A DNA stretch of 34,618 bases from Clostridia bacterium (GCA_017473345.1 JAFULL010000073.1:1-34618); one strand, 5' to 3'. Counted from the stretch's first letter, positions 7,855 to 16,619 are shown. A program made the numbers and translations. Notes: generated by a model from the sequence alone, not told the origin.

Positions 7855-9034
7855 CGCAAGACGGCCCAAAAGGCTCGAAATCGGCGTGCTGTACGGCTTT
7901 CGCGTGCTGATGGTGCTGTTTGTGGTGAATTATCACTTCTGGCAGCAAAGCTGGATCGCTCAGCATTTTGAATGGTTTGGCAGAATCATCAGCGTAGATT
8001 TCTGGACGCGCTCCAGCTACGTGTTTGTTGACGGCATGATCCTGCTCAGCGGATTTCTGCTCTACCTGCCCTTTGCAAGGCGTAAAGTGGAGCATACGCC
8101 TGTGCCGCGTACAGGCGAATTTTACCTGCGCAGGGCAGCGCGCATCCTGCCGTCCTATCTGGCGGCGGTGCTTATCGCGCTGTTTTGCATCGCCATTCCG
8201 CAGAAGATCTATCCCAATACCGGCGCCATGCTGCACGACGTGGGCGCTCACCTGACGTTTACCTTTCTGTTCTGGCCGCAGACGTATATTTGCACGCCGC
8301 TGAATGTGGCGCTGTGGACCATCGCGGTGGAAATGCAGTTTTACCTGATTTTTCCGCTGCTGGCACGCATCATGCGCAGGCGTCCGGCCATCACGCTGAG
8401 CCTGATGGCTGCCGTTGCGTGGCTCTACCGCTTCTGCGTGCGCAGCTTTGCCGCAGATACGGCGATGCTGCTCAATCAGCTGCCGGCATTTCTGGATGTG
8501 TACGCGCTGGGATTCCTGGGCGCGATGATCTATGTGCGGCTGCGCCTGTGGTTTGCAAGGGCAAGCCGCAAATGGCAGGCAGTTGTTTGGGTGCTGAGCA
8601 TTGCGGTGTTTACAGCAGGCGTGTTTGCGCTGATCGACATTCTGAAGATTCAGTCGGCCTCCGGCGCGAACGGCCATGAGGCGCTGCGACTTTCCCAGAT
8701 GGCTGTGCGTCTGCCGCTGACGGTCGCGCTGCTTTCGATGATGCTGGCCGCGGCATTCTGGCCGGGTGCGCTGCAAAAGCTGCTGGACAACCGGCTGATG
8801 CGCTTTTTGTCAACGATCTCAATGAACCTGTATATCTGGCACCAGACGCTGGCTGTGCAGATGCGGCTTGCGTGGTTCCCCGATACAAATTTGCTGCATA
8901 CTGACAAAAATCTGCAGGCGGCGTATACGCTGCTGTCCTTCAGTGTAGCCATTCTGATGGCCATGATCATGACCTATGGTCTGGAACAGCCCGCAGCCAG
9001 ATGGATTGCAAAGCTTAGGAAAAGAGCAGGCTGA
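7844..9034 (+). CDS. Membrane acyltransferase, acyltransferase-3 (OafA-like) family
   Basis: A 396-residue integral membrane protein with about ten hydrophobic segments. It starts with the family pattern R-x-LxxL...VNYHFW, with His31 in the first helix, followed by FVDGMILLSGFLLYLPFARR and FYLRRAARILPSYLAAV. The W-T-x-x-V-E-x-Q-F-Y motif appears near residue 162 (LWTIAVEMQFYLIFPLL), which is diagnostic for OafA-type O-acyltransferases. Such enzymes move acyl groups across the membrane onto peptidoglycan, polysaccharide or lipid. The ATG lies 11 bases inside the end of the TPR gene, so the two are translationally coupled and probably act on the same envelope structure. The stop codon lies in the first stem arm of the shared terminator at 9031-9066. 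Confidence 0.88.
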   Translation: MTNDARRPKRLEIGVLYGFRVLMVLFVVNYHFWQQSWIAQHFEWFGRIISVDFWTRSSYVFVDGMILLSGFLLYLPFARRKVEHTPVPRTGEFYLRRAARILPSYLAAVLIALFCIAIPQKIYPNTGAMLHDVGAHLTFTFLFWPQTYICTPLNVALWTIAVEMQFYLIFPLLARIMRRRPAITLSLMAAVAWLYRFCVRSFAADTAMLLNQLPAFLDVYALGFLGAMIYVRLRLWFARASRKWQAVVWVLSIAVFTAGVFALIDILKIQSASGANGHEALRLSQMAVRLPLTVALLSMMLAAAFWPGALQKLLDNRLMRFLSTISMNLYIWHQTLAVQMRLAWFPDTNLLHTDKNLQAAYTLLSFSVAILMAMIMTYGLEQPAARWIAKLRKRAG

Positions 9035-9066
9035 AAAAGGCTTCCCTTACGGGAAGCCTTTTTCAG
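9031..9066. terminator. Bidirectional terminator shared by two converging genes
   Basis: Perfect 16-bp stem: CTGAAAAAGGCTTCCC at 9031-9046 and its complement at 9051-9066 around loop TTAC. The TGA of the plus-strand acyltransferase (9032-9034) and the TGA of the minus-strand PBP gene (complement of 9063-9065) both lie inside the stem. Confidence 0.95.
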
Positions 9067-11852
9067 TCTGTCCAGAACATGGAAACCTGATTTTCACTCA
9101 TGCTGGTCACAGCTTCATCTTCATCGTCATCTTCCAGCCAGTTGCGGATCCTTCCCCAGAAGCCCTGCGGGGGCAGCTTGGCTTGTGCGACCTGCACGCT
9201 CTGTACGCCTTCAAGCAGAATGCCGTTGTTGAGCAGCTCCGCATGCACGGGAATGACGCGATAGGTGTACACCACGCCGGGTTTGGCGCTGGTGTCGGTG
9301 TAGTACAGGGTTTCGCCCTGTCCACCGTAGAGTTCCGTCAGGATGAAGCTTTCGCCGTAAGTATCGCGCTGCACGCGGTAGATGGCGCTGTCAGCCGGCT
9401 GCAGGCGCAAAAGCGGATAGCCGCCGTCGCTGTGGCCGATGGTAAAGCTGTTGAGAGAACGGGGCGGCGTCCACACGTCGCTTTTTTTGCTGGGTTTGTT
9501 GTCTGCGGTGAAGTATTCGGTGTAGCGGTAGGCTTTGGGCGTAAGATCCACCGCCAGCATGGGTTCGCCGCGCCACTTGATGGCCTGCTTGTCAATTTCC
9601 AGCGCCACAATGCCCTCGGGTCGGGTAAATTGTGGCTTTTCCTTTTCTTTATAGAAATCGCGGAAATAATTGCGGGCCATGGCGGCTGTGTTGTCGCCGC
9701 CGGATACCCAGCCCTGCAGCTTGTGGTTTGCGTCCGGATCGTCAAAGCCCATCCAGAAGGCGCAGGAAATATCAGAATTGTAGACGGCCATCCAGATGTC
9801 GCGGTTGCCGCCGCCGGTCATGTTGACGGTGCCGGTTTTGCCGGCCACCGGCGTGCCGGCAGCCGAAAGCTTTGCGCCTGTTCCGCTGGAGGTAACGCTT
9901 TGCAGCAGGCTGGTCATCAGATAGGCGGACGTTGCTTTCAGCACGCGTGTGCCTTCGTCGCGGTGCTGATACAGCACACGGCCGGCAGGATCGGTAACTT
10001 TGCGGATGAGATGCGCTGCGTGGAATGTGCCGCCGTTGCCAAAGGGGGCATAGGCAGCCGCGAGCTGCATGGGGGATACGCCGTAGGTCATGGATCCAAG
10101 TGCCAACGCAAGGTTGGCGTCGCGCGCATCCAGCGGAATGCCAACGCTTTGCAGATAGTCGCGCCCTGCCTGCACGCCGATCTGATCCATCAGGGAAACA
10201 CATGCCACATTCAGACTGCTGGACAAAGCGGAGCGGATGCTGACGTTCCCGTAATAGGTGTAGCCTGCATTGCGCGGTTTGTAACCGCCAAAGCTGGTGG
10301 GTTCGTCCTTCAGGACGCTTGCGGTCATGTAGCCGAAGCGGTCGATGGCGGGCGCATAGGTCACCAGAGGCTTCAGGGCGGATCCCGGCTGACGGCGCAG
10401 CTGAGTGGCACGGTTGAAACCGCGCCGGATGTCATAGCTGCGTCCGCCGACCAGCGCCAGCACCTCGCCGGTCTGGGTATTCACACAGGCGGCAGCACCC
10501 TGTACCTGCGTGCCGTCGGATGCATTGGCCGGAAAAACATCGCGGGTGAACTGCTCTTCCAGCAGTTCCTGGTGCTCGCGGCTGAGTGTGGTATCGATGA
10601 CAAATCCGCCGGTCAGCACCTGGTCGCTCGTCATGCCCAGCAAACTTTCTGCCTCGTCCAGCACTGCGTCCACAAACCAGCCGTAGGCCAGTGCTTCGAC
10701 AGGCTTTTCAGCAAGGGCAACGGTTTCGGATACGGCTTTGTCGTGCGCCTGCTGATCGATCATTCCCTGTGTGAGCATCACGTTCAGGATATATCCACGC
10801 CTGCTTCGGTTGGCGCTTTCATTTGCATCCAGCGCATAATAGCTGGGCGCTTTGATGCCGGAAGCCAGCGCCGCAGCCTGGGCAAGGGTCAGGTCTTTTG
10901 CATCAACGCCGAAGTAAGTCTGTGCGGCGGCCTGAATGCCGTACGCGCCACGGCCAAAATAAATGTAATTGAGATACATTGCCAGAATGTCGTCTTTGCT
11001 CATCTGACGCTCCAGCTGCACGGCCAGCCACATTTCCTCCAGCTTGCGGGCGATGGTCTTTCGCGTACTCAGATGGCTCTGCCGGATCAGCTGCATGGTG
11101 ATGGTACTGGCGCCCTGCGCATAGCTGCCCTCGCGGATGTTGGCCAGCAGCGCGCCGAACAGACGCACCACATCGATGCCGTGATGATCGTAAAAGCGCA
11201 GATCCTCAGCTGCCAGAAAAACCTGGCGCGTGGGCAGGGGAATATCCTCCAGCGGGATGACCACGCGGTTTTCTGCTCCGCGGATTTTGGTGATAAGCAC
11301 CCCGCTGTTGTCGTACATCAGGCCTGTTTGAGGTGCGGCTGTAATACGGTCGATGTCCAAAGGCTGCCAGTTGGGCACGTCAAAGGCGAAATAAGCCCCT
11401 ACAAAGGTGATCACAGACAGGCTGAAAAGGACCGACAGCGTTGTGCGGATGCGATGGGTGCGGTGCGGCACGCCGGTTTGGCCGATACCGGGCGTGCCGA
11501 TTCTGCGGGCGGCCTGACGGCTGGTGCGGGCAAACCGGCCGGATTGACGGCGGTCAAGCGTATGTTCCCGTGCCAGCCACGCAGCATTGCGTTCTTTTTT
11601 TGCCTGACGGGCAGCTTTTTTGATCTGGCGGCGTGATGGCACTTCGGGCTGTGCCTGAGGTTGTTCTTCGTCGGCGGTATTGTTTTCCGATGTGCTTTCG
11701 TTGCTGCCTGCGCCCAATGCCTCGCTGTCGCCTGATCTGGCGGCATCCTCCGTCAGCGCTGCTTCGCGCGCGGAGGGATCGTCCGCCTGCACAGCCGGGG
11801 GTACGCCCTGTGGCTTAAGGGTTTGACGGCGCTTCTTTTTTGATTTCTTCAT
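9063..11852 (-). CDS. Class A penicillin-binding protein (PBP1A-type), bifunctional
   Basis: A 929-residue cell-wall synthase. Residues 1-135 are an unusual cytoplasmic tail, Lys-rich at the start and then Glu/Ala-rich. One transmembrane helix follows (about 137-157). The glycosyltransferase-51 domain has catalytic Glu216 in AAEDLRFYDHHGID, GASTITMQLIRQ (247-258) and the NYIYFGRGAYGIQAAA motif. The transpeptidase domain has S491-x-x-K494 (PGSALKPL), S546-L-N548 and K672-T-G674. A fibronectin-III-like domain and an acidic C-terminal tail follow from about 840. It polymerises lipid II and cross-links peptides outside the membrane. The ATG at 11852 follows GGAGGG at 11859-11864; the longer open frame upstream belongs to no gene. 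It diverges from the FtsH-like gene. Confidence 0.94.
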   Translation of the reverse strand: MKKSKKKRRQTLKPQGVPPAVQADDPSAREAALTEDAARSGDSEALGAGSNESTSENNTADEEQPQAQPEVPSRRQIKKAARQAKKERNAAWLAREHTLDRRQSGRFARTSRQAARRIGTPGIGQTGVPHRTHRIRTTLSVLFSLSVITFVGAYFAFDVPNWQPLDIDRITAAPQTGLMYDNSGVLITKIRGAENRVVIPLEDIPLPTRQVFLAAEDLRFYDHHGIDVVRLFGALLANIREGSYAQGASTITMQLIRQSHLSTRKTIARKLEEMWLAVQLERQMSKDDILAMYLNYIYFGRGAYGIQAAAQTYFGVDAKDLTLAQAAALASGIKAPSYYALDANESANRSRRGYILNVMLTQGMIDQQAHDKAVSETVALAEKPVEALAYGWFVDAVLDEAESLLGMTSDQVLTGGFVIDTTLSREHQELLEEQFTRDVFPANASDGTQVQGAAACVNTQTGEVLALVGGRSYDIRRGFNRATQLRRQPGSALKPLVTYAPAIDRFGYMTASVLKDEPTSFGGYKPRNAGYTYYGNVSIRSALSSSLNVACVSLMDQIGVQAGRDYLQSVGIPLDARDANLALALGSMTYGVSPMQLAAAYAPFGNGGTFHAAHLIRKVTDPAGRVLYQHRDEGTRVLKATSAYLMTSLLQSVTSSGTGAKLSAAGTPVAGKTGTVNMTGGGNRDIWMAVYNSDISCAFWMGFDDPDANHKLQGWVSGGDNTAAMARNYFRDFYKEKEKPQFTRPEGIVALEIDKQAIKWRGEPMLAVDLTPKAYRYTEYFTADNKPSKKSDVWTPPRSLNSFTIGHSDGGYPLLRLQPADSAIYRVQRDTYGESFILTELYGGQGETLYYTDTSAKPGVVYTYRVIPVHAELLNNGILLEGVQSVQVAQAKLPPQGFWGRIRNWLEDDDEDEAVTSMSENQVSMFWTD

Positions 11853-11972
11853 CCAATTCCCTCCATAGCAGCTGCTGCATGGCATGGGCAAAAACAAATG
11901 CACAAGCCATGCGTGCTTACTATGCACCGTTTGAAGGGCCAAAAACCGTGGAAATGGAAACAATAAGTACCA

Positions 11973-12001
11973 TTTACAACAACAAATCATTTGTGTATAC
12001 T
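11973..12001 (+). promoter_or_regulatory. Promoter of the FtsH-like gene
   Basis: TTTACA at 11973-11978, a 17-base spacer and TATACT at 11996-12001. Transcription would begin near 12008, leaving a leader of only about 25 bases with the GGAGGTG ribosome site at its centre. No convincing minus-strand promoter for the PBP gene was found in the same gap. Confidence 0.6.
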
Positions 12002-12032
12002 GCAAACCGAAACCGACATGGAGGTGTCTTTC

Positions 12033-13526
12033 GTGAAAACAGAAAGGCGAAACAGCTTCGCGCCGGTCTTGCTGGGACTGATGGCTGCGATGCTTCTGAT
12101 ACAAATGATACAAAACGGTACATTCACCCGGAACCCTGAACTGGGGTATGCCCTTTTGCTGGTGGGCATGGTACTGGCGGCAATGCTTTTCAGCCGCCGC
12201 AAGCAGCAGCGTGAGCTTGCAGGCAGCGCTGCGTACCTCGCGAAAAGCGAAATTCCATCCACGCGTTTTAAAGACGTAGCTGCCAATGACGAGGCACTGG
12301 AAGCACTGCGAGATCTGGTCAGCTTTATCCGTGAGCCTGAAAATTATGCCGTGCTTGGAGCGCGTATTCCGCGCGGCGTGCTGCTCTACGGCATGCCGGG
12401 CACAGGCAAAACACTGATGGCCAAGGCTTTGGCCGGTGAAGCGGGCGTGCCGTTTTTTGCCGTCAACGGCGCGGACTTTGTGGAAATGTATGTGGGCGTC
12501 GGTGCAAGCCGCGTCAGGTCGCTGTTTCACAAGGCGCGAAAATGCGGCAAGGCGGTCATCTTTTTTGATGAGATTGACGCCATCGGCAAAAAGCGAGACA
12601 ATCGCAGTGACGAGCGGGAACAGACCCTCAATGCGCTTCTGTCCGAAATGAGCGGTTTTGGCGAGCGCGACGGCGTGGTGGTGCTGGCCGCCACCAACCG
12701 TGTGGATACTCTTGATGAGGCGCTGCTGCGCGCCGGACGCTTCGACCGGCAGATCGAGGTGCCGCTGCCCGGCGTGGCGGAGCGGCTGCAGATTCTGAAT
12801 GTGCATGCGGGACGGATCCGCCTTTCGGATGCGGTGTCGCTTGACGCACTCGCCAGACAGACGGCGCTGTTTTCGGGCGCAAGGCTGGAATGTCTGCTCA
12901 ACGAAGCGGCGATCCTGGCTGCCAAGAGGGGGTCAGATCAGGTCGAGGAGCAGGATGTGCAGCGCGCAATGGAGCGCAGCCTATTTGGCGCGGAAAAACA
13001 TGGGCTCAGCCGCCATGAACACGAAAGACACATCACCGCTGCTCATGAGGCGGGGCACGCCGTTGCAACGGCTGTGCTGCTGCCGGAAAGCGAGCTGACG
13101 CGCGTATCCATCATACCCACCTCACGCGGCGCGGCTGGTTACAGCATGGCGCTGCCGCCGGAAAAGATGTTTCATGAAAAGCAGGAACTGCAGTGCCACA
13201 TCGCCGTGGCGCTGGCCGGACGTGAGGCGGAGCGCATGCTGCTGGGGGCCGACCGCGTAAGCACAGGCGCAAGCAACGATATTGAAAAGGCCGCGCTGAT
13301 CGCACGGCGCATGGTATGCGAATGGGGCATGCTGCCCGGCAGCGACGACATCTATCTGTTCAGTCAGCAGCAAAAGGACATGGCGGCGCAGCAGTGGCTC
13401 AAACAGGGGCAGCAGCTGGCATCGCAGGTGCTGGCAGAACACCATGCAGTCTGGACGGCGCTTACGCAGCGGCTGCTGGAAAAGGAAACCGTAGACGGCG
13501 AAGAAGTGCGCCGCATCATGCAATAA
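12033..13526 (+). CDS. Compact FtsH-like membrane AAA+ zinc metalloprotease
   Basis: A 497-residue relative of FtsH, the membrane protease that unfolds and degrades membrane and short-lived proteins. Two helices (about 10-28 and 38-54) are joined by only about nine residues. The AAA+ domain has Walker A GMPGTGKT (120-127), pore loop [12 protein letters not shown], Walker [11 protein letters not shown] (175-184) and [19 protein letters not shown] with its arginine fingers. The M41 peptidase domain has HEAGH (338-342) and the third zinc ligand Asp416 in GASND. FtsH is usually 600 residues or more; here the extracytoplasmic domain between the helices is missing and the C-terminus is short. The GTG at 12033 is chosen because GGAGGTG lies 7 bases upstream. 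A second, full-length FtsH elsewhere in the genome is likely but cannot be seen. Confidence 0.9.
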   Translation: MKTERRNSFAPVLLGLMAAMLLIQMIQNGTFTRNPELGYALLLVGMVLAAMLFSRRKQQRELAGSAAYLAKSEIPSTRFKDVAANDEALEALRDLVSFIREPENYAVLGARIPRGVLLYGMPGTGKTLMAKALAGEAGVPFFAVNGADFVEMYVGVGASRVRSLFHKARKCGKAVIFFDEIDAIGKKRDNRSDEREQTLNALLSEMSGFGERDGVVVLAATNRVDTLDEALLRAGRFDRQIEVPLPGVAERLQILNVHAGRIRLSDAVSLDALARQTALFSGARLECLLNEAAILAAKRGSDQVEEQDVQRAMERSLFGAEKHGLSRHEHERHITAAHEAGHAVATAVLLPESELTRVSIIPTSRGAAGYSMALPPEKMFHEKQELQCHIAVALAGREAERMLLGADRVSTGASNDIEKAALIARRMVCEWGMLPGSDDIYLFSQQQKDMAAQQWLKQGQQLASQVLAEHHAVWTALTQRLLEKETVDGEEVRRIMQ

Positions 13527-13567
13527 AACATTCAGGCCAGCCTCTTTGTGGGGCTGGCCTGAATGTT
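13527..13567. terminator. Long palindromic terminator between converging genes
   Basis: Perfect 16-bp stem: AACATTCAGGCCAGCC at 13527-13542 and its complement at 13552-13567 around a 9-base loop. It starts right after the FtsH-like stop codon and overlaps the stop of the minus-strand AraC gene (13566-13568). It has only short A/T runs, so it may work partly through stem strength. Confidence 0.75.
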
Positions 13568-14432
13568 ATTCGTGAATGCCGTTGCGAATGTATTCCGTCG
13601 GCGTCATGCCGAACTGCTGACGAAACTGGCGGCAGAAATAATAGGTGTTTGCATAGCCAAGGATCTCGGCCACCTCGCCCACACGGAACGTGGAATGTCT
13701 GAGCAGTTCCAGCGCGTGCGACAGTTTCAGCTGTGTGATGTAATGGGTAACGGTGGCGTGCATGTGCTTTTGGAACAGACGCATTACATACTGGCGCGAC
13801 AGACCAAACTCCTGACTGAGGGAAGACAGCGTGATTGCCTCGGTATAGTGCTCGTGAATATACATCAGCATTCTGGAAAGCACGGAGGGATAACCGGCGC
13901 GGTCAGCCTGAATGCTGCGTGCATCCAGAAGGCTCAGCATTTGGGCAAACTGCAGGTCAATGCGCAGCTTGCGGCTGGCGCTGAGAGCATGGCGGTACAT
14001 ATCGCACTCGGTAAGCATGGGCCAGATTTTTTCCTGCTCGCCTGCGAGCCTGCCGCTGGAAGGAAGATATATCGCGTGATCCTGTTGTGCTATGGGCAGC
14101 GTGTAGGGGAACGCCTTGGGACCGACGGCAGGGAAGGATTCCTCAGGAAGGTCGTTGACGGGTTCCAGCGGCGCAAGGAAATGAATAAAGGTATACTGAC
14201 AGCCTTCGCAGCTGGATACATGGTAGCCGCAGCCCTCCGGGATCACTGCATAGCCATTGCTGCTGAGCACATGCGTTTCTTTGCCGATGGTGAAGGTCAT
14301 ATCGCCCTGACGCACAAGGATAAGAACATTGGGGCTGATCCTGGAAACATGGTTTTCCCAACCCATCGGCTGGCGTACCTGTCCCATCACAGCCACACGG
14401 GGAAGATTGTCCAGATCGATGTGAAAGAACAT
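13566..14432 (-). CDS. AraC-family transcriptional regulator
   Basis: A 288-residue regulator. The first ~110 residues form a cupin-like sensor domain (QGDMTFTIGKETHVLSSNGY, typical of ligand-binding AraC N-termini). A linker follows to about residue 185. The C-terminal 100 residues are the double helix-turn-helix, with LSSLSQEFGLSRQYVMRLFQ as the first and VAEILGYANTYYFCRQFRQQ as the second, ending in the standard G-M-T-P-T-E-Y-R/I. Proteins of this layout usually sense a sugar and control an adjacent catabolic gene. It diverges from the putative glycoside hydrolase at 14552, the obvious target. An AAAGGAGG site lies 6 bases before the ATG. Confidence 0.92.
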   Translation of the reverse strand: MFFHIDLDNLPRVAVMGQVRQPMGWENHVSRISPNVLILVRQGDMTFTIGKETHVLSSNGYAVIPEGCGYHVSSCEGCQYTFIHFLAPLEPVNDLPEESFPAVGPKAFPYTLPIAQQDHAIYLPSSGRLAGEQEKIWPMLTECDMYRHALSASRKLRIDLQFAQMLSLLDARSIQADRAGYPSVLSRMLMYIHEHYTEAITLSSLSQEFGLSRQYVMRLFQKHMHATVTHYITQLKLSHALELLRHSTFRVGEVAEILGYANTYYFCRQFRQQFGMTPTEYIRNGIHE

Positions 14433-14455
14433 GCCATCGCCTCCTTTGGTTTCAT

Positions 14456-14484
14456 ATTATACTATAAATACACTCCCGTGTCCA
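14456..14484 (-). promoter_or_regulatory. Promoter of the AraC-family gene
   Basis: On the minus strand: TGGACA (complement of 14479-14484), a 17-base spacer and a perfect TATAAT (complement of 14456-14461), 24 bases before the start codon. It adjoins the divergent promoter of the hydrolase gene directly. Confidence 0.72.
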
Positions 14485-14513
14485 TTTCATCCAACTGCCT
14501 GTACAGGTATAAT
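14485..14513 (+). promoter_or_regulatory. Regulated-looking promoter of the putative glycoside hydrolase
   Basis: A perfect TATAAT lies at 14508-14513 with a poor -35 (TTTCAT, 14485-14490) 17 bases upstream, a pattern typical of activator-dependent promoters. A 10-base perfect palindrome CCTGTACAGG (14498-14507) fills the spacer right up to the -10 box and may be an operator. The divergent AraC-type protein is the likely regulator, although AraC sites are more often direct repeats. Confidence 0.6.
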
Positions 14514-14551
14514 AAAGGCAACAAACAACGCAGCGAAGGAGGCTGTATCAT

Positions 14552-16576
14552 ATGTTCACAATCTGCAACGAGTATATTTCCCTTACGTTGGATGCGCAGG
14601 CGAGGGTGACTGCCTTTGAAAACCTGAAAACCGGCAAGGGCAACATCATCGCACGCCCCGCTCCCATCTTCCGTGCAGTGCTGAAGAACGGTGAAAACTG
14701 GGAGGACGTGGTGTTTGCCCCCAAGGCGGATCTGGAGATCATTGCCGAGAAGGGACTGCTGACGGTAAAGGTAAACAAAGTGAACACCTGCATGGGCTCT
14801 CAGGATGTGCTGATGACGCTGACCATCGCGCTGGACGGCGAAAAGGTTCGTTTTGGCGCGCAGATCGACAACCGTTCCCAGACCATGCTGACTGACCTGT
14901 TCTACCCCTGCATCGGCGCGATCAAAACGCTGGGCGTAGGCAAGCCCGGTCTGCTTTATCCGGATCTCTACGGCGAATATCACACGGATATCATCGACGA
15001 ACTGGCCAATATGCAGACTTGGGACGGCCAGTGCGAATTGACCCGCCCCTATCCCTACACGCTGAGCATGCAGTGGATGACGCTCATCGACGGTGACCAG
15101 TGCCTGTACATGACCGGCCACGACAGCCTGTTCCATGCCAGTTCCCTGCGCGCCATCGGCGGTGAGGAAGAGGACGTAACGCTGGAGATGGGCAAGCTGG
15201 CCTTTGTGAAGCCCGGCGAGGTGTGGGAGTGCCCCGAGTATGTGGCATGGCTGTATGAAGGCCCCTGGCAGAAGGGCGCAGACGAATACCGTACCTGGGC
15301 CAAGACCTGGCGTAAGCCTGTGGAGCCCAAGCAGTGGATGAAGGACATGAACGGCTACTTCCTGGTGATCAACCGTCAGCAGTTCGGCGATATCATGTGG
15401 CCATACGAGACCATTCCCGAGCTGTATGAGCGCGCCAAAGAACATGGCTGCGACACCGTCGGTCTGTTCGGCTGGTTTGAAAGCGGCCACGACAACAAGT
15501 ACCCCGATCTGGAAGTCAGCGAGTCCATGGGTGGTGCGCAGCTGCTGAAGGACGGCATCAAGGCTGTGCAGGACAAGGGCGGCCATGTCACGCTGTATTA
15601 TCAGGGCCACCTGATCGACGTGGGTACCGATTTCTACAAAAACGGCGGCAGCGCCATGGAGGGCAAGTCTCACTGGGGCACGCCCTATTATGAGGAATAC
15701 AGCAAGTATTCTGAAAGTGATTTCCTGCGCCGCTATACCCGTAAAATGTTTGTGACCGTATGCCCCTGGTGCGAGGACTGGCACAAGCTGATGGCCGAGC
15801 GTGCGGACTGGGTGCGATCCTTTGGTGCTGACGGCATTCTGTATGACCAGATCGGCGGCATCAATCCCACGCCCTGCTTTGACGAGAGCCATGGCCACAG
15901 CAAGCCCTCGCTGTCCTATACGCAGGGACGCCTGAAGCTGCTGCCCGCCATTCGCAGCAGTGTGGACAAGTATGACGGATATTCCTTTATGACCGAAACC
16001 ATCACCGATGTTTATTCGCAGTTCATCGACTGCATCCACGGCATCGGCAGCAAGACGGGCGCCAAGGCGGAGCGCGGCAGTTGCTGCAAGCATCCGCATA
16101 CGACGGTGTTCAACTTCCCGGAAATGTTCCGTCACTGCTTCCCCGACAATATCTCCACCCTGCGCAACTCCCGCCCCTATCTGCATCCGCGCATGGCCAA
16201 CTATGCGCTGGCCTACGGCTTCCGCTTTGAGGTGGAACTGCGTTACCTGAAGGACAAGCAGTTTGTAGAGGACAACTGCCACGCCGACTGGAAGGAGTAT
16301 GCACAGGCCGTATGCGCGCTGCGCCGCAAGCATGCACACCTGCTGCTTCACGGCGACTACAGCTGCGATCCGGCGCTGACCAGGGCAAACCCTGCATTGG
16401 TGCACGGTGTATTCACCAATGGCGATGAGCAGTGCGTGGTGCTGTGGAACGACACCGACGACGAACTGCCCATCGATCTGGCAGGCCGCAAGGTCAGCCG
16501 CTGGGAGAGCCCCGTGGCTGAAGGCGAAGGCGTGCCGGCAAGCATTCCCGCAAACTCTGCCATCGTGCTGTTCTGA
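14552..16576 (+). CDS. Putative glycoside hydrolase, TIM-barrel (DUF6259-like)
   Basis: A 674-residue protein with no signal peptide, so probably cytoplasmic. Residues 1-230 are beta-rich (NEYISLTLDAQARVTAFENL), like the N-terminal beta-sandwich of GH31/GH36-type enzymes. The middle part reads as a (beta/alpha)8 barrel, with CDTVGLFGWFESGHDNKYPD, GHVTLYYQGHLID, GADGILYDQIGG and SFMTETITDVYSQFID; the Asp and Glu in the last two are candidate catalytic residues. The last ~70 residues form a small beta-domain (VHGVFTNGDEQCVVLWNDTD). From memory this resembles proteins annotated DUF6259; the substrate is unknown. The AAGGAGG site is 9 bases before the ATG. The divergent AraC regulator supports a role in using a sugar polymer or glycoside. 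Confidence 0.7.
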   Translation: MFTICNEYISLTLDAQARVTAFENLKTGKGNIIARPAPIFRAVLKNGENWEDVVFAPKADLEIIAEKGLLTVKVNKVNTCMGSQDVLMTLTIALDGEKVRFGAQIDNRSQTMLTDLFYPCIGAIKTLGVGKPGLLYPDLYGEYHTDIIDELANMQTWDGQCELTRPYPYTLSMQWMTLIDGDQCLYMTGHDSLFHASSLRAIGGEEEDVTLEMGKLAFVKPGEVWECPEYVAWLYEGPWQKGADEYRTWAKTWRKPVEPKQWMKDMNGYFLVINRQQFGDIMWPYETIPELYERAKEHGCDTVGLFGWFESGHDNKYPDLEVSESMGGAQLLKDGIKAVQDKGGHVTLYYQGHLIDVGTDFYKNGGSAMEGKSHWGTPYYEEYSKYSESDFLRRYTRKMFVTVCPWCEDWHKLMAERADWVRSFGADGILYDQIGGINPTPCFDESHGHSKPSLSYTQGRLKLLPAIRSSVDKYDGYSFMTETITDVYSQFIDCIHGIGSKTGAKAERGSCCKHPHTTVFNFPEMFRHCFPDNISTLRNSRPYLHPRMANYALAYGFRFEVELRYLKDKQFVEDNCHADWKEYAQAVCALRRKHAHLLLHGDYSCDPALTRANPALVHGVFTNGDEQCVVLWNDTDDELPIDLAGRKVSRWESPVAEGEGVPASIPANSAIVLF

Positions 16577-16584
16577 TTTTGAAA

Positions 16585-16619
16585 AAAGGCCCGGATGATC
16601 GTCCGGGCCTTTGCTTTTT
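16585..16619 (+). terminator. Intrinsic terminator after the hydrolase gene
   Basis: Perfect 11-bp stem: AAAGGCCCGGA at 16585-16595 and TCCGGGCCTTT at 16602-16612 around a 6-base loop. The tail is TTTGCTTTTT. The tail doubles as the -35 region of the next promoter. Confidence 0.92.

Noticed and set aside
5788-7869. Minus-strand open frame opposite the TPR-repeat gene
   Set aside because: Its apparent repeats simply mirror the repeat units on the plus strand.
8976-11636. Long plus-strand open frame opposite the PBP gene
   Set aside because: It lies antisense to a complete PBP with all catalytic motifs. It exists because GC-rich codons leave few stops in the opposite frame.
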